NCBI GenBank assembly: GCA_025757985.1
Contig: CP107210.1
Location: 2,914,001-2,978,000, forward strand
DNA length: 64,000 bases
DNA from: Oscillospiraceae bacterium
Lineage (GTDB): Bacteria; Bacillota; Clostridia; Oscillospirales; Ruminococcaceae
Direction of reading: 5' to 3'
The position numbers and the translations under genes were made by a program. This document shows positions 17,393 through 26,367 of the stretch, in pieces. Under the pieces are notes generated by a model. It did not search any database. It worked only from the letters and a program-made list of their open reading frames with translations, and was not told the DNA's origin. Positions within the stretch are counted from its first letter, which is position 1. Every line of letters starts with the position of its first letter.

Positions 17393-18435
17393 AAGAAAGG
17401 TATGAAGGAGTAGATGGCTTGAAGGCGTATGCCATTATCGGCATTGCGCTGATGCACATCCTCACAAATGGAGAATATGGGATAGGAGGATTTGTGTTTG
17501 AGCAGCTTATTCCGTCTTTCACAAACCTCGTTTTCCTTTTTATGATGCTCAGTGGCTTTGGTATGTGCTGTGGCTATTACCAGAAATTCAAGGATCAGAA
17601 AATCAGTGTGGGAGAGTTCTACGCCAAAAGATACAGTAAAATTTGGCCGTACTTCGCATTGCTTTGTGCGCTGGACTTTGTAATGTCACCCAGTAAAAGT
17701 GCATTGTATGAGGTCTTTGCAAACCTGACACTTTGTCAGGGTCTTTTGCCGAATATGAACATATCGGTTATCGGTGTAAGTTGGACTTTGGCAGTGATTT
17801 TCGTATTTTATCTGTTGTTTCCGTTTTTTTGCTTCCTGCTGGAAAACAAGAAACGCGCGTGGTTGGCACTTGCCTGTGCTGTAATCTACAACTTCGTATG
17901 CAGCACATATTTCTTTGATGAAAGCCACATTGCAGATAGAGTGCTAGTGAATTTCAGTGCAAGGACAAACATTCTGTATTGTGCAGTTTATTTCATTGCT
18001 GGTGGACTGATCTTCCTCTATCGAAAGGAGTTGTCCGAGCTTGCATCGAAGTACAAAGTTATCGCCGGAGTATTTTTGCTGATTGCTACAGTTGTTTATT
18101 TTGCAATAGGTAGTTCTACACTTACAATGTTGTTCTTCTGCGTGGCCGCACTGGTTTATACCATCGGATGCAATCGGGGGGGGGTACTGGTCAATCCAGT
18201 CGCCAAGTTCCTTGGCGGTATCTGCTTCGAGATTTACCTGTGCCACATGGTAATTTATCGTGTGCTTGAAAAGTTACACCTTGTTCATCTGTTTGGAAAT
18301 GGTCTGCTGGCATATATCTTCACAGCAGTTGCAGTTATTTGTGGCTCGGTTGTGTTCTCGGTGTGTGCCAAGTGGTTCTTAAATAAAATCGAAACATTCT
18401 TAAAAGAGAGAGTTAGGAGAGTTAATCATGTCTGA
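17389..18435 (+). CDS. Acyltransferase family 3 membrane protein, poly-G tract in frame (ON)
   Basis: A 348-residue polytopic membrane protein of the acyltransferase-3 type that modifies surface glycans with acyl groups. It starts KERYEGVDGLKAYAIIGIALMHI, where the catalytic His lies in the first membrane helix. About ten hydrophobic segments follow, with EIYLCHMVIYRVL near the end. ATG at 17389 overlaps the previous stop. A G9 tract (18176-18184) encodes R-G-G around residue 263 and keeps the frame open. Any change not divisible by three would remove the last two or three helices. Confidence 0.87.
   Translation: MKERYEGVDGLKAYAIIGIALMHILTNGEYGIGGFVFEQLIPSFTNLVFLFMMLSGFGMCCGYYQKFKDQKISVGEFYAKRYSKIWPYFALLCALDFVMSPSKSALYEVFANLTLCQGLLPNMNISVIGVSWTLAVIFVFYLLFPFFCFLLENKKRAWLALACAVIYNFVCSTYFFDESHIADRVLVNFSARTNILYCAVYFIAGGLIFLYRKELSELASKYKVIAGVFLLIATVVYFAIGSSTLTMLFFCVAALVYTIGCNRGGVLVNPVAKFLGGICFEIYLCHMVIYRVLEKLHLVHLFGNGLLAYIFTAVAVICGSVVFSVCAKWFLNKIETFLKERVRRVNHV
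18176..18184 (+). repeat. Poly-G tract, G9 (in frame)
   Basis: Nine G residues between TGCAATC and TACTGG inside the acyltransferase gene. Confidence 0.9.
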
Positions 18436-19609
18436 AGAAAAGAAGTTAAATGGTACGGTCATCGTCACTTATCGCTGCAATGCCCGTTGCTCTATGTGTA
18501 ACCGTTATAAAGCACCTTCCAAACCGGAAGAGGAAATCAGCATCGAAACCATCAAGAAACTGCCGAAGATGTATTTTACGAACATCACCGGCGGTGAGCC
18601 GTTCATCCGCTCTGACCTGAAGGATATTGTGCGTGAACTGTATAAGAAATCTGACCGTATCGTTATTTCTACGAATGGTTTCTTTACGGATCGTATCGTT
18701 GATCTGTGCAAAGAGTTTCCGCAGATTGGTATTCGTATCTCTATCGAAGGTCTGGAGCAGACCAACAACGAGATCCGTGGCCTGCAGAACGGCTACCAGC
18801 GTGGATACGGTACGCTGAAGAAACTGCGTGAGATGGGCATGAAGGATGTCGGTTTTGGTATGACCGTCCAGGACAAGAATGCTCCTGACCTGGTTCCGCT
18901 GTACAAGATTTCCAACGAGATGGGTATGGAGTTCGCCACGGCTTCTCTGCATAACAGTTTCTACTTTGTTGAGGCAAAAAATATCATCCATGACCGTCCG
19001 ATGGTCGCAAAGAATTTCGAGAATCTGGTCAACGAACTGCTCCGCAGCAACAGCCCGAAAAAATGGTTCCGTGCCTACTTTAACCACGGTCTGATCAACT
19101 ACATTTACGGCCAGAAGCGTCTGCTGCCTTGCGACATGAGTTTTGATACCTTCTTCATCGACCCGTATGGCGATGTTATGCCTTGTAATGGTACCAAGGA
19201 TAAAGAAGTCATGGGCAACCTGAATACCCAGAGCTGGGACGAACTGTGGAACAGTCCGCAGGCTGAGGAAGTCCGCAAGAAGGTTCGTTGCTGCGACCGT
19301 GACTGCTGGATGATTGGCTCTGTCAGCCCTGCTATGCATAAGTACATCTGGAAACCTGCTACCTGGGTTCTGGTTCACAAGTTCAAGGCTCTCTTCACCA
19401 AGCATCCGTATAGCATGTACGAACTGAAGATTTGCCGTGACTACCGTGATGGCAAGGTCACTAAGGAAGAACTGGACAAGTGCAGCACCTGCGATATGAA
19501 TTGTGTGATCAACAACGGTCTGAGTGAGGCTTCCAAAGAACAGCTGAAGCATAAGACCGGCGAGGAAATCGTGGATGCTGATATCGCACAGCAGATGGAG
19601 ACGAAGTAA
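18428..19609 (+). CDS. Radical SAM protein with SPASM-type C-terminal cysteines
   Basis: A 393-residue radical SAM enzyme. The cluster motif CNARCSMC (C-x3-C-x2-C) lies at about residues 17-24, and GGEPFIR is the glycine-rich SAM-binding motif. The C-terminal region has further cysteines (CDMSF, PCNG, RCCDRDCW, CSTCDMNC) typical of a SPASM/twitch domain binding extra Fe-S clusters. Substrate unknown; related enzymes act in peptide maturation and in sugar or glycan pathways. It overlaps the previous gene by 8 bases and the next by 1. Its codons are strongly biased toward CTG, CGT and AAG and its GC content is higher than the neighbouring AT-rich genes, suggesting high expression or a separate origin. 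Confidence 0.88.
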   Translation: MSEEKKLNGTVIVTYRCNARCSMCNRYKAPSKPEEEISIETIKKLPKMYFTNITGGEPFIRSDLKDIVRELYKKSDRIVISTNGFFTDRIVDLCKEFPQIGIRISIEGLEQTNNEIRGLQNGYQRGYGTLKKLREMGMKDVGFGMTVQDKNAPDLVPLYKISNEMGMEFATASLHNSFYFVEAKNIIHDRPMVAKNFENLVNELLRSNSPKKWFRAYFNHGLINYIYGQKRLLPCDMSFDTFFIDPYGDVMPCNGTKDKEVMGNLNTQSWDELWNSPQAEEVRKKVRCCDRDCWMIGSVSPAMHKYIWKPATWVLVHKFKALFTKHPYSMYELKICRDYRDGKVTKEELDKCSTCDMNCVINNGLSEASKEQLKHKTGEEIVDADIAQQMETK

Positions 19610-20621
19610 TGAGTGAAAAGACAGCGGCAAGAACAAGAGAAAAATGGGTCGATGATGTAAAAGTTATTGCCTGTATATTGGTTGTACTGGGCCATTTCTT
19701 CCAGAGCATGACGAAGTCAAATATTCTGCCTGAAAATGGTTTATACCAGTGGTTCAATACGACAATTTATTACTTCCATGTGCCGCTGTTCTTTATTTGT
19801 AGCGGATACTTGTATCAGAAGTACAGCAAGGTAAACAGTGTGGGTAGTTGGTGCAAGAATGTGGCAAAAAAAGCATTGGCACTCGGCGTACCCTATGCCA
19901 CTTTTACGACTGCTACGTGGGTGCTGAAAAAGGTGTTCTCAAGTAGTGTTAACGACCAGATTGGTGGTCTCGGTGATACACTGTTCCTCCATCCGACTGC
20001 TCCATATTGGTATCTATACGCATTGTTTTTTATCTTTCTGGTCACGCCGACTTTTAGCGATGTGAAAGCAGCTGCAGTAGGATTGATAGTTGCGCTGGCT
20101 GCAAAAGTCTTGATTTTAACTGGGGGGGGGGGTACAGCATTTACGCTGTATCGACGGTTCTCTCAAACGAAATCTGGTTTGTGCTCGGTATGGGTATTTG
20201 CACGTTTAATGTGCAGATGAAGGGCAAAAGAGCACAAGGGACGATATTCGGGTTGCTGTTTATAATTCTGAGCATTGTGGTATATACGGCGGAAATTAGC
20301 GGCAGTATGATCTCTTTCATAATGGGATTATTGGCTTGTGTGGCGGTTATCCTGATGGTGGCTGATTTTGAGGAAATGTTCAGTAGGGGTATGGACTTTC
20401 TTGCAAAGTACACAATGCCGATTTTTCTGATGCATACACTGTTTGCCGCACCGCTGCGATCTGTTCTACTGAAGGTTGGCGTTACGAATGCTGTGGCACA
20501 TGTGGTGCTGGGACTTGGAATTAGCTTTGCAGGTCCGATTATAGCTGCATGGATTATGAAGAAAACAAAGTGGATGGAGTTTTTCTTGTACCCGAATAAA
20601 TTAATTAGAAAGGTATCTTAA
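19609..20621 (+). pseudogene. Acyltransferase family 3 gene, frameshifted by G11 (phase OFF)
   Basis: The first 171 codons encode an acyltransferase-3 N-terminus (REKWVDDVKVIACILVVLGHFF, FHVPLFFICSGYLY, PYWYLYALF). A G11 tract at 20122 then shifts the frame and the product ends at 20220. The other frame continues the family (YSIYAVSTVLSNEIWFVLG ... MPIFLMHTLFAAPL) to 20621. With G9 or G12 the gene would be a single open frame of 336 or 337 residues. There are no other defects, so it reads as switched off rather than decayed. It overlaps the radical SAM gene stop by one base. Confidence 0.85.
20122..20132 (+). repeat. Poly-G tract, G11 (out of frame)
   Basis: Eleven G residues between GATTTTAACT and TACAGC; the longest of the five tracts. 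Confidence 0.9.
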
Positions 20622-20623
20622 GG

Positions 20624-21155
20624 ATGAGACTTAAAGGTAAAGCCAAGGAAATCCTTGGATTGATGCGAGCAAAAATCTTTGGCATAACCGCTGGGCAGAG
20701 CGTTTATATTGGTAAGCATTGCAGCCTAAAAGGAAAACACCATATTACCTTGGAAGATTGTGTGACGGTACGTCCATATGCCCAAATCTGGTCGGGGGGG
20801 TACAGTGAGAATTGGCAAAGGCTCCGAAATTGGTGAACGATGCCGAATCTCTATTGCTAATTCTTTGGAAATTGGAGAAAAAGTACTCCTTTCTCCAAAC
20901 GTGTACATAACCGATTGTGATCATGAGTACCGTGACGTAGATGTTCCAGTGATTGATCAAGGAATTGTACAAAGAGGACAGAAAGTATCCATTGGAGAAG
21001 GTTCTTACATTGGAATCAATGCAGTGATTGTAGGCAATGTGAGGATTGGCAGACATTGCGTGGTTGGAGCCAATTCGGTGGTTACTAAAGACGTACCAGA
21101 TTATTGTGTGGCAGTTGGGAGTCCGGCAAAAGTGATTAAGAACATGAAGAATTGA
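20624..21155 (+). pseudogene. Hexapeptide-repeat O-acetyltransferase gene, frameshifted by G7 (phase OFF)
   Basis: The first part (VYIGKHCSLKGKHHITLEDC) and the out-of-frame second part (TVRIGKGSEIGERCRISIA ... GEGSYIGINAVIVGNVRIG ... VAVGSPAKVIKNMKN) together form a left-handed beta-helix acetyltransferase of the WbbJ/LacA type, using acetyl-CoA. The frame breaks at the G7 tract (20794-20800). G6 or G9 would restore 176 or 177 residues. In the present state translation ends at 20836 with 70 residues. No other lesion is visible. Confidence 0.85.
20794..20800 (+). repeat. Poly-G tract, G7 (out of frame)
   Basis: Seven G residues between AATCTGGTC and TACAGTG. Confidence 0.85.
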
Positions 21156-21174
21156 TGTAGCGAGGAATATATAA

Positions 21175-22206
21175 ATGAAAGCAGGATTAGTAAGCATTGT
21201 CTTACCAATATACAATGTGGAAAAGTATCTTGATAGATGCATTGAGAGCGTTATAAATCAGACATACAGAAACCTAGAAATCCTTCTTGTAGATGATGGG
21301 TCACCGGATGATTGCCCTCAAAAATGCGAAGAGTGGGCTAAGAAAGATGGCCGAATAAAAGTTATCCATAAGGCTAATGCAGGACTTGGATATGCCCGTA
21401 ATACGGGAATAGAAAATGCTTCTGGAGAATACATTTGCTTTTTTGATAGCGACGATTATATTGATCCAAGTACAATAGAAAAGGCATATAATACCGCACA
21501 GAAAAACAATAGTGATATGGTTTTGTTTGGCCACTACGATGTTAATGCACAAGGAAAAATCGTCAGAACGTATATACCTACAATAGATAAAGAAAGCTAT
21601 GTGAGCTCTGAGGTTCAAGAAGTGCTTTTACCTGATTTGGTTTCTGATAATCCTGCAACAGGGAAGAGTACGAATTTATGGTTAAGCGCATGTTTTTGTA
21701 TGTATTCTATGAAGTTGATATTAGAAAGCAACTGGAGATTTACTTCGGAACGGGACATTATATCTGAGGATGTATATTCATTGTTGCGATTGTACAGAAA
21801 TGTAGAAAAAGTTACTATAATTCCAGAGGCATTCTATTACTATTGTGAGAATAGTACGTCATTGACACATACGTATAAGGCAGATCGATTCAATAGAATA
21901 AAGAGATTCTATAATGCCTGCATAGATGCATGTGATGAACTAAATTATAACGATGAGGTAAAAAAACGCTTTTCGGGTCCATTTATTTCTAATACAATTG
22001 CTGCAATGAAAATGATTATTCAAGCGGATATGAGTAATGATAAAAAGAAATCGGCGTTCAAAGCTATATGTAAGGATGAACAACTTCATAAAATAATAAA
22101 TAGCGTGGAAGTCAAAAAAGAAAAATTTACACGAAGATTGTTGATTTGGTTTTTAAAGGCCCGATTATATAGTGTTTGCGAACTGTTGGTTAGATTAAAA
22201 GCATAG
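21175..22206 (+). CDS. GT2-family glycosyltransferase
   Basis: A 343-residue GT-A fold enzyme of family 2. The start LVSIVLPIYNVEKYLDRCIESV, VDDGSPDD as nucleotide-binding aspartates, and FFDSDDYIDP as the D-x-D metal motif are all present. The C-terminal part (WFLKARLYSVCELLV) is amphipathic, suggesting membrane contact. Transfers a sugar to the growing repeat unit at the inner face of the membrane; donor unknown. The base composition becomes clearly AT-rich from here to 28.1 kb. Confidence 0.92.
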   Translation: MKAGLVSIVLPIYNVEKYLDRCIESVINQTYRNLEILLVDDGSPDDCPQKCEEWAKKDGRIKVIHKANAGLGYARNTGIENASGEYICFFDSDDYIDPSTIEKAYNTAQKNNSDMVLFGHYDVNAQGKIVRTYIPTIDKESYVSSEVQEVLLPDLVSDNPATGKSTNLWLSACFCMYSMKLILESNWRFTSERDIISEDVYSLLRLYRNVEKVTIIPEAFYYYCENSTSLTHTYKADRFNRIKRFYNACIDACDELNYNDEVKKRFSGPFISNTIAAMKMIIQADMSNDKKKSAFKAICKDEQLHKIINSVEVKKEKFTRRLLIWFLKARLYSVCELLVRLKA

Positions 22207-22222
22207 AGGGGTTTAAGCGTAA

Positions 22223-23485
22223 ATGAAAAGTAGATTAACAGTTAAAAAAACACATTTGCTATGTGCCATAACGCTTTTACTTACCCTATTTTCTGGACAA
22301 AGTTCAAAATTGTTTGGAATATCAGGTGGAGTAGCATATCAATTGTTGTATTACTCTAAATATATATCAGCTTTGTTTCTAGTGGCGTATGCATTATCAC
22401 GCCCAAGAAAGGTTTCCGATTATGAAGTAAAAAGACTTCTGACAATTCTTTTGCCTCTTGTAGTGTTGATGATAGTGGTAGAATGCTTTGCTGTATTTAC
22501 AAGTCCTGTGCCGGCAATGTATGGCATAAGATATTGGACTAGATCTTTAGCAGCGTTCTTGGATCGATTTTGCATTTATGCAGTTGTTATTGGAATATGG
22601 GAACTGTGTGGAGATGAAGCGATAGAGTGTATTACAAATACTTTTATCGTGGATGAAATTCTTATTTTTATAAGTGCTATTTTTCATGTAGGAGTTGCTG
22701 GAATCGTTGAGAGCTTTTTAGGTGCTTTTGCATTTAGTGAGGGTGCATCAAATTATTTTGAAGTTCATGAACTGACTTTTGCCATAGGACTGTGCATTAT
22801 ATATTATTTGTTTTTTGCCGAGAGAAAAAAACATAACACAGGGAAATTAGTCTTTCTTGTTATTTCATTCATTTTGGGATCAAAAAGAATAGGTATGGCA
22901 GGCATTGCGGCGGCGGGATTGTTTTCCTTGTTTGTACATAAAAAAGGACTGTCTCGTCGTAAATTGCTTACAATTGGAATAGTTGGTGTTTTGGTCTGCT
23001 ATGGATATTTGTTTATAGTATATAATAATGAATTCTTTGCAATACTGAATGAACATGGCATCAACAATATGGGACGAGATTTGATTTATGCATATTTTGT
23101 CCGAAGAACTAAACTCTCACCAACACAAATGGGATGGGGAATGGCAGGCGTTGCAAAAGTTGTGGAAAATATGGATAGAAGCGAAGTTATGTATATGGCA
23201 GCGGTGCGAGGCGTTCATAATGACATCCTTAAAATATATATCAATTTTGGATTTGTTGGTTCTTTGATTTGGTATGCTCTTAATTTGATCTATTTTCCGG
23301 TTAAATTTATGAATGAATATGGGAAAAAAGCCGCTACAATATATATGGCGTTGATTCTATATCTGTTTATTACCTATTTAACAGATAATACAGAAAGTTA
23401 CTTTGTTTGCCAAGTGGCTTTGTTATTGATACCGATAACCGAATATTTGAAAGAAAAAAATAGGAGTGTCTATTGTGAAAATTAA
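22223..23485 (+). CDS. Wzy-like polysaccharide polymerase (O-antigen ligase/polymerase type)
   Basis: A 420-residue integral membrane protein with about eleven hydrophobic segments and a larger extracellular loop in the C-terminal half containing RRTKLSPTQMGWGMAG and RGVHNDILKIYINFGFVG. The latter H-N-D-x-L segment is typical of Wzy/O-antigen ligase-type proteins. It would polymerise repeat units outside the membrane. Placed between a GT2 and the flippase, as expected for a Wzx/Wzy-type locus. Sequence conservation in this group is low, so the call rests on topology, the loop motif and context. Confidence 0.8.
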   Translation: MKSRLTVKKTHLLCAITLLLTLFSGQSSKLFGISGGVAYQLLYYSKYISALFLVAYALSRPRKVSDYEVKRLLTILLPLVVLMIVVECFAVFTSPVPAMYGIRYWTRSLAAFLDRFCIYAVVIGIWELCGDEAIECITNTFIVDEILIFISAIFHVGVAGIVESFLGAFAFSEGASNYFEVHELTFAIGLCIIYYLFFAERKKHNTGKLVFLVISFILGSKRIGMAGIAAAGLFSLFVHKKGLSRRKLLTIGIVGVLVCYGYLFIVYNNEFFAILNEHGINNMGRDLIYAYFVRRTKLSPTQMGWGMAGVAKVVENMDRSEVMYMAAVRGVHNDILKIYINFGFVGSLIWYALNLIYFPVKFMNEYGKKAATIYMALILYLFITYLTDNTESYFVCQVALLLIPITEYLKEKNRSVYCEN

Positions 23486-24173
23486 GGAAGCAATAAAAAA
23501 ACTAATTTACCCTAATAAGTACTGTTCTGAGGCTTATGTTAACTTCCTTCGTCGGGGGGGGGCAAAGATAGGAGAAGGAACAATCTTCTATAATCCAATG
23601 AATACTGTTGTTGATGAAACTAGCCTTCCATTTATTGAAATTGGAAAGAATTGTAGAATTACAGCAGAAGTTATTATCTTAGCACATGACTATAGTTATG
23701 CAGTTTTACGTCCGGAATATCATTGTATGCCAAGAAAGGCTGGAGTTACAAAAGTCGGTGATAATGTTTTTGTTGGGATGAAGTCCATTATTTTGATGGG
23801 AAGTCAAATTGGAAATAATGTTATTATCGGGGCAGGTGCTGTTGTATCAGGAAATATTCCTGACAATGTAGTTGTTGCAGGAAATCCGGCTAAAGTTGTT
23901 TGTACGTTGGATGATTATTATGAACGTCAGATAAAACGACTTGATAGTTATGCGAAAATATATTATAAGCGGACCAAGTCATATTTGCAAAGAGAACTAA
24001 CGGAAAATGATATGAATTGGTATAACCAGCTATGGAAATTTGAAGGAAAGGATCAAATCTATGCTGGAATCAAAGTGGATGGAGATAACATTTCAGAAAT
24101 TATCAGCGATTTAAAGAATGTTAAGCCTATTTATGAAAGCTTTGATGATTTTAAGAGGAGCATAGATACTTAA
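23475..24173 (+). CDS. Hexapeptide-repeat acetyltransferase, poly-G tract in frame (ON)
   Basis: A 232-residue left-handed beta-helix acetyltransferase (KIGEGTIFYNPMN, IEIGKNCRITAEVIILAHDYSY, VGDNVFVGMKSIILMG, VVAGNPAKVV). GTG at 23475 is chosen as start: AGGAG lies 7 bases upstream; a GTG at 23466 falls inside that site. It overlaps the polymerase end by 11 bases. A G9 tract (23554-23562) encodes R-R-G-G near residue 27 and is in frame. Loss or gain of one G would abolish nearly the whole protein. The last 70 residues are a charged extension beyond the usual family length. Confidence 0.88.
   Translation: MKIKEAIKKLIYPNKYCSEAYVNFLRRGGAKIGEGTIFYNPMNTVVDETSLPFIEIGKNCRITAEVIILAHDYSYAVLRPEYHCMPRKAGVTKVGDNVFVGMKSIILMGSQIGNNVIIGAGAVVSGNIPDNVVVAGNPAKVVCTLDDYYERQIKRLDSYAKIYYKRTKSYLQRELTENDMNWYNQLWKFEGKDQIYAGIKVDGDNISEIISDLKNVKPIYESFDDFKRSIDT
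23554..23562 (+). repeat. Poly-G tract, G9 (in frame)
   Basis: Nine G residues between CCTTCGTC and CAAAG. Confidence 0.9.
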
Positions 24174-24183
24174 AGGAACTTCG

Positions 24184-25584
24184 ATGGAGAATAAATTCAA
24201 ATACTTATTTAAAAATATTGGCGTTTTGATGATAGCAAACTTTTCGTCAAAAATACTGGTATTTTTACTTGTACCTTTATATACAAGCGTTCTTTCTACT
24301 ACTGAATATGGTTCGTATGATTTAGCAGTTTCAACGGCTACGCTTCTTTTCCCAATCTTAACTTTAAATATCGTTGATGCGGTAATGCGGTTCTCTATGG
24401 ATTGTGCAGTCAATAAAAAAACGATTGCAACAATAGGAATGAAGTTTATTTCTATTAGCGCAATTCTTTTTGGAATATGCATGTGGATATTGAAGCGTAT
24501 AAATCTATTGCCCGGGATCAGTGGCTTAGAAATATACATATTCCTGTATTATGTTTCATATGCCGTTAACCAACTCTTGATCCAATTTTCAAAAGGGTTG
24601 GAACGCGTTAAAGACATGGGAATAGCAGGGGTAGTTGGAACCTTTGTGACGATAATAACCAATATTCTATTCTTGTTGGTTTTAAAGTGGGGATTAATTG
24701 GATTCTTTTTCTCAAATATTCTGGCTCAACTAATTTCGGCTATTTATTTAGCAATTCGTATTAAAGTGTGGAAGTACATTGATGTAACAGAAATTGATAA
24801 AAAAACTCAACACGAGATGCTAATGTACTCGGTTCCTTTGATTGCAACTGCTGTTGGATGGTGGATTAATAGCGCAGCTGATAAATATGTAGTTGCTTTT
24901 ATGTTAGGGGTGGCCTCAAATGGACTGTTGTCTGTGTCATATAAAATTCCACAGATTATAAATACCCTGCAAGGAATATTTACACAGGCGTGGCAGATAT
25001 CTGCTGTTAAGGAATATGGCGAAGAGGATACCTCGAAATTTTATGGGAATACATTTTCATCAATTAATTTGCTAATGTGTGCGGCGTGTTCTTTTTTGAT
25101 TATTCTGTCAAAACCATTGGCTCATATATTATACGCAAAAGAATTTTATGTTGCCTGGCAGTACGTTCCTTTTCTACTGCTAAGTTCTGTGCTTAATTGT
25201 GCTTCTGGTTTGTTAGGACCGATATTGGCAGCAAAGAAAGATTCAAAAGCGATGATGTGGTCCGCTATAATCGGTGCTGCCACAAATATTGTAATGAACA
25301 TCATTTTGGTTTATTTGATGGGGATTCAAGGAGCTACAATTGCAACAGTGATTTGCTCGTATATTATATATGCGGTAAGAAAAAGGGCTGTAGGTAAAGA
25401 TATTTGGATTAAAGATTATTTTATAATTATAGTAACGTGGATGCTATTATTTGTTCAGGCGTTTGTGGAAAGCTATTTGTCTATTGTCCCTATTGAAATT
25501 ACAATAATGGCAATCCTGATTGTTATTAATGTAAAAGAGTTAAAAAGAATTTTCTTTAAAATAAAGCATGTGTTTATTCACTAA
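24184..25584 (+). CDS. Wzx-like repeat-unit flippase (MOP/MATE superfamily)
   Basis: A 466-residue protein with about 12-14 membrane segments. The N-terminus (YLFKNIGVLMIANFSSKILVFLLVPLYT) is characteristic of polysaccharide exporters of the MOP superfamily, with the TTEYGSYDLA loop typical of Wzx/RfbX. It would flip undecaprenyl-linked repeat units to the outer face for the polymerase. No poly-G tract is present, so the core export function seems protected from switching. Confidence 0.9.
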   Translation: MENKFKYLFKNIGVLMIANFSSKILVFLLVPLYTSVLSTTEYGSYDLAVSTATLLFPILTLNIVDAVMRFSMDCAVNKKTIATIGMKFISISAILFGICMWILKRINLLPGISGLEIYIFLYYVSYAVNQLLIQFSKGLERVKDMGIAGVVGTFVTIITNILFLLVLKWGLIGFFFSNILAQLISAIYLAIRIKVWKYIDVTEIDKKTQHEMLMYSVPLIATAVGWWINSAADKYVVAFMLGVASNGLLSVSYKIPQIINTLQGIFTQAWQISAVKEYGEEDTSKFYGNTFSSINLLMCAACSFLIILSKPLAHILYAKEFYVAWQYVPFLLLSSVLNCASGLLGPILAAKKDSKAMMWSAIIGAATNIVMNIILVYLMGIQGATIATVICSYIIYAVRKRAVGKDIWIKDYFIIIVTWMLLFVQAFVESYLSIVPIEITIMAILIVINVKELKRIFFKIKHVFIH

Positions 25585-25597
25585 GGGGGAGTTAGTT

Positions 25598-26302
25598 ATG
25601 AGGAAACTAAAACAGATATGGCATAAAATAAAAGCGATTCCATTTATTGGCGACAACTATGAAAAATTGGTTGGACAAAAAAAGATAGAAAGAAAAATGC
25701 AGCATCAACAGGAAGAAATACAAAATAATGGTGTTAAGTATTTGAACTTAGTTGAAAACACAATGAACACGTCTGGTGGACTGTACTATGCATACGCTGG
25801 GACATTACTTGGAATTGTAAGAGATAAAAAACTCATCAAATGGGATTTAGATATTGATTTTGCAGTGGTCATTACAGAAGATTTCTCATGGAGTGATTTA
25901 CAAAAGGTAATGGCAAAGTCGGGTTTTAGAAAAATAAGAGAATTCGTATTTGAAGGTCTTGTTACTGAGCAGACTTATCAAGTAGATAAGCTGACAATAG
26001 ATTTCTTTGGTCAGTTCTATGATGGAAATAAGATGATCCAGTATTCGTATGATAAATTGGATGGAGTTAAGTATTCTTCAAATTCAGAGTATAGTGTTTA
26101 TCTTGTAACACTTCCGAGGGTAGATAAAACAAAGTATATTGAGGCCGATGGAGTAAAAGTATCTGTTCCTTATAATGCTGAAGAAATATTAGCATCTATC
26201 TATAATGATGATTGGAGAATTCCTAATCCGAACTGGAAATCCAACAGTGGAAAATGCAGTACTTTACTAAAGGATAAAATTGCGTATCAAGTTGTAGAAT
26301 AA
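25598..26302 (+). CDS. LicD-family phosphotransferase
   Basis: A 234-residue protein from ATG at 25598 (AAGGGGGAG upstream; the first ten residues of the longer frame overlap the flippase end). The LicD/fukutin nucleotidyltransferase motif is clear: YAYAGTLLGIVRDKKLIKWDLDIDFAV, with the D-x-D pair as metal ligands. LicD enzymes transfer a phospho-alcohol from a CDP-activated donor (phosphocholine, or alditol-phosphates in related proteins) onto glycans. The next two genes could supply such a donor. Confidence 0.88.
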   Translation: MRKLKQIWHKIKAIPFIGDNYEKLVGQKKIERKMQHQQEEIQNNGVKYLNLVENTMNTSGGLYYAYAGTLLGIVRDKKLIKWDLDIDFAVVITEDFSWSDLQKVMAKSGFRKIREFVFEGLVTEQTYQVDKLTIDFFGQFYDGNKMIQYSYDKLDGVKYSSNSEYSVYLVTLPRVDKTKYIEADGVKVSVPYNAEEILASIYNDDWRIPNPNWKSNSGKCSTLLKDKIAYQVVE

Positions 26303-26367
26303 TCGCATTTGTGCTACGCATATTGTAGTGGAATATATAATGTTTCTGGTATGAGGAGGAGTTTTAA

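Noticed and set aside
18446..19636. 396-codon open frame on the minus strand
   Set aside because: Exact antisense of the radical SAM gene; results from its biased codon use and has no family features or ribosome site.
15892..23562. Poly-G runs as sequencing artefacts of two-colour chemistry
   Set aside because: Each run lies within a glycine codon context of a real gene and two keep the frame exactly; artefact cannot be excluded without reads, but clustering in modification genes argues against it.
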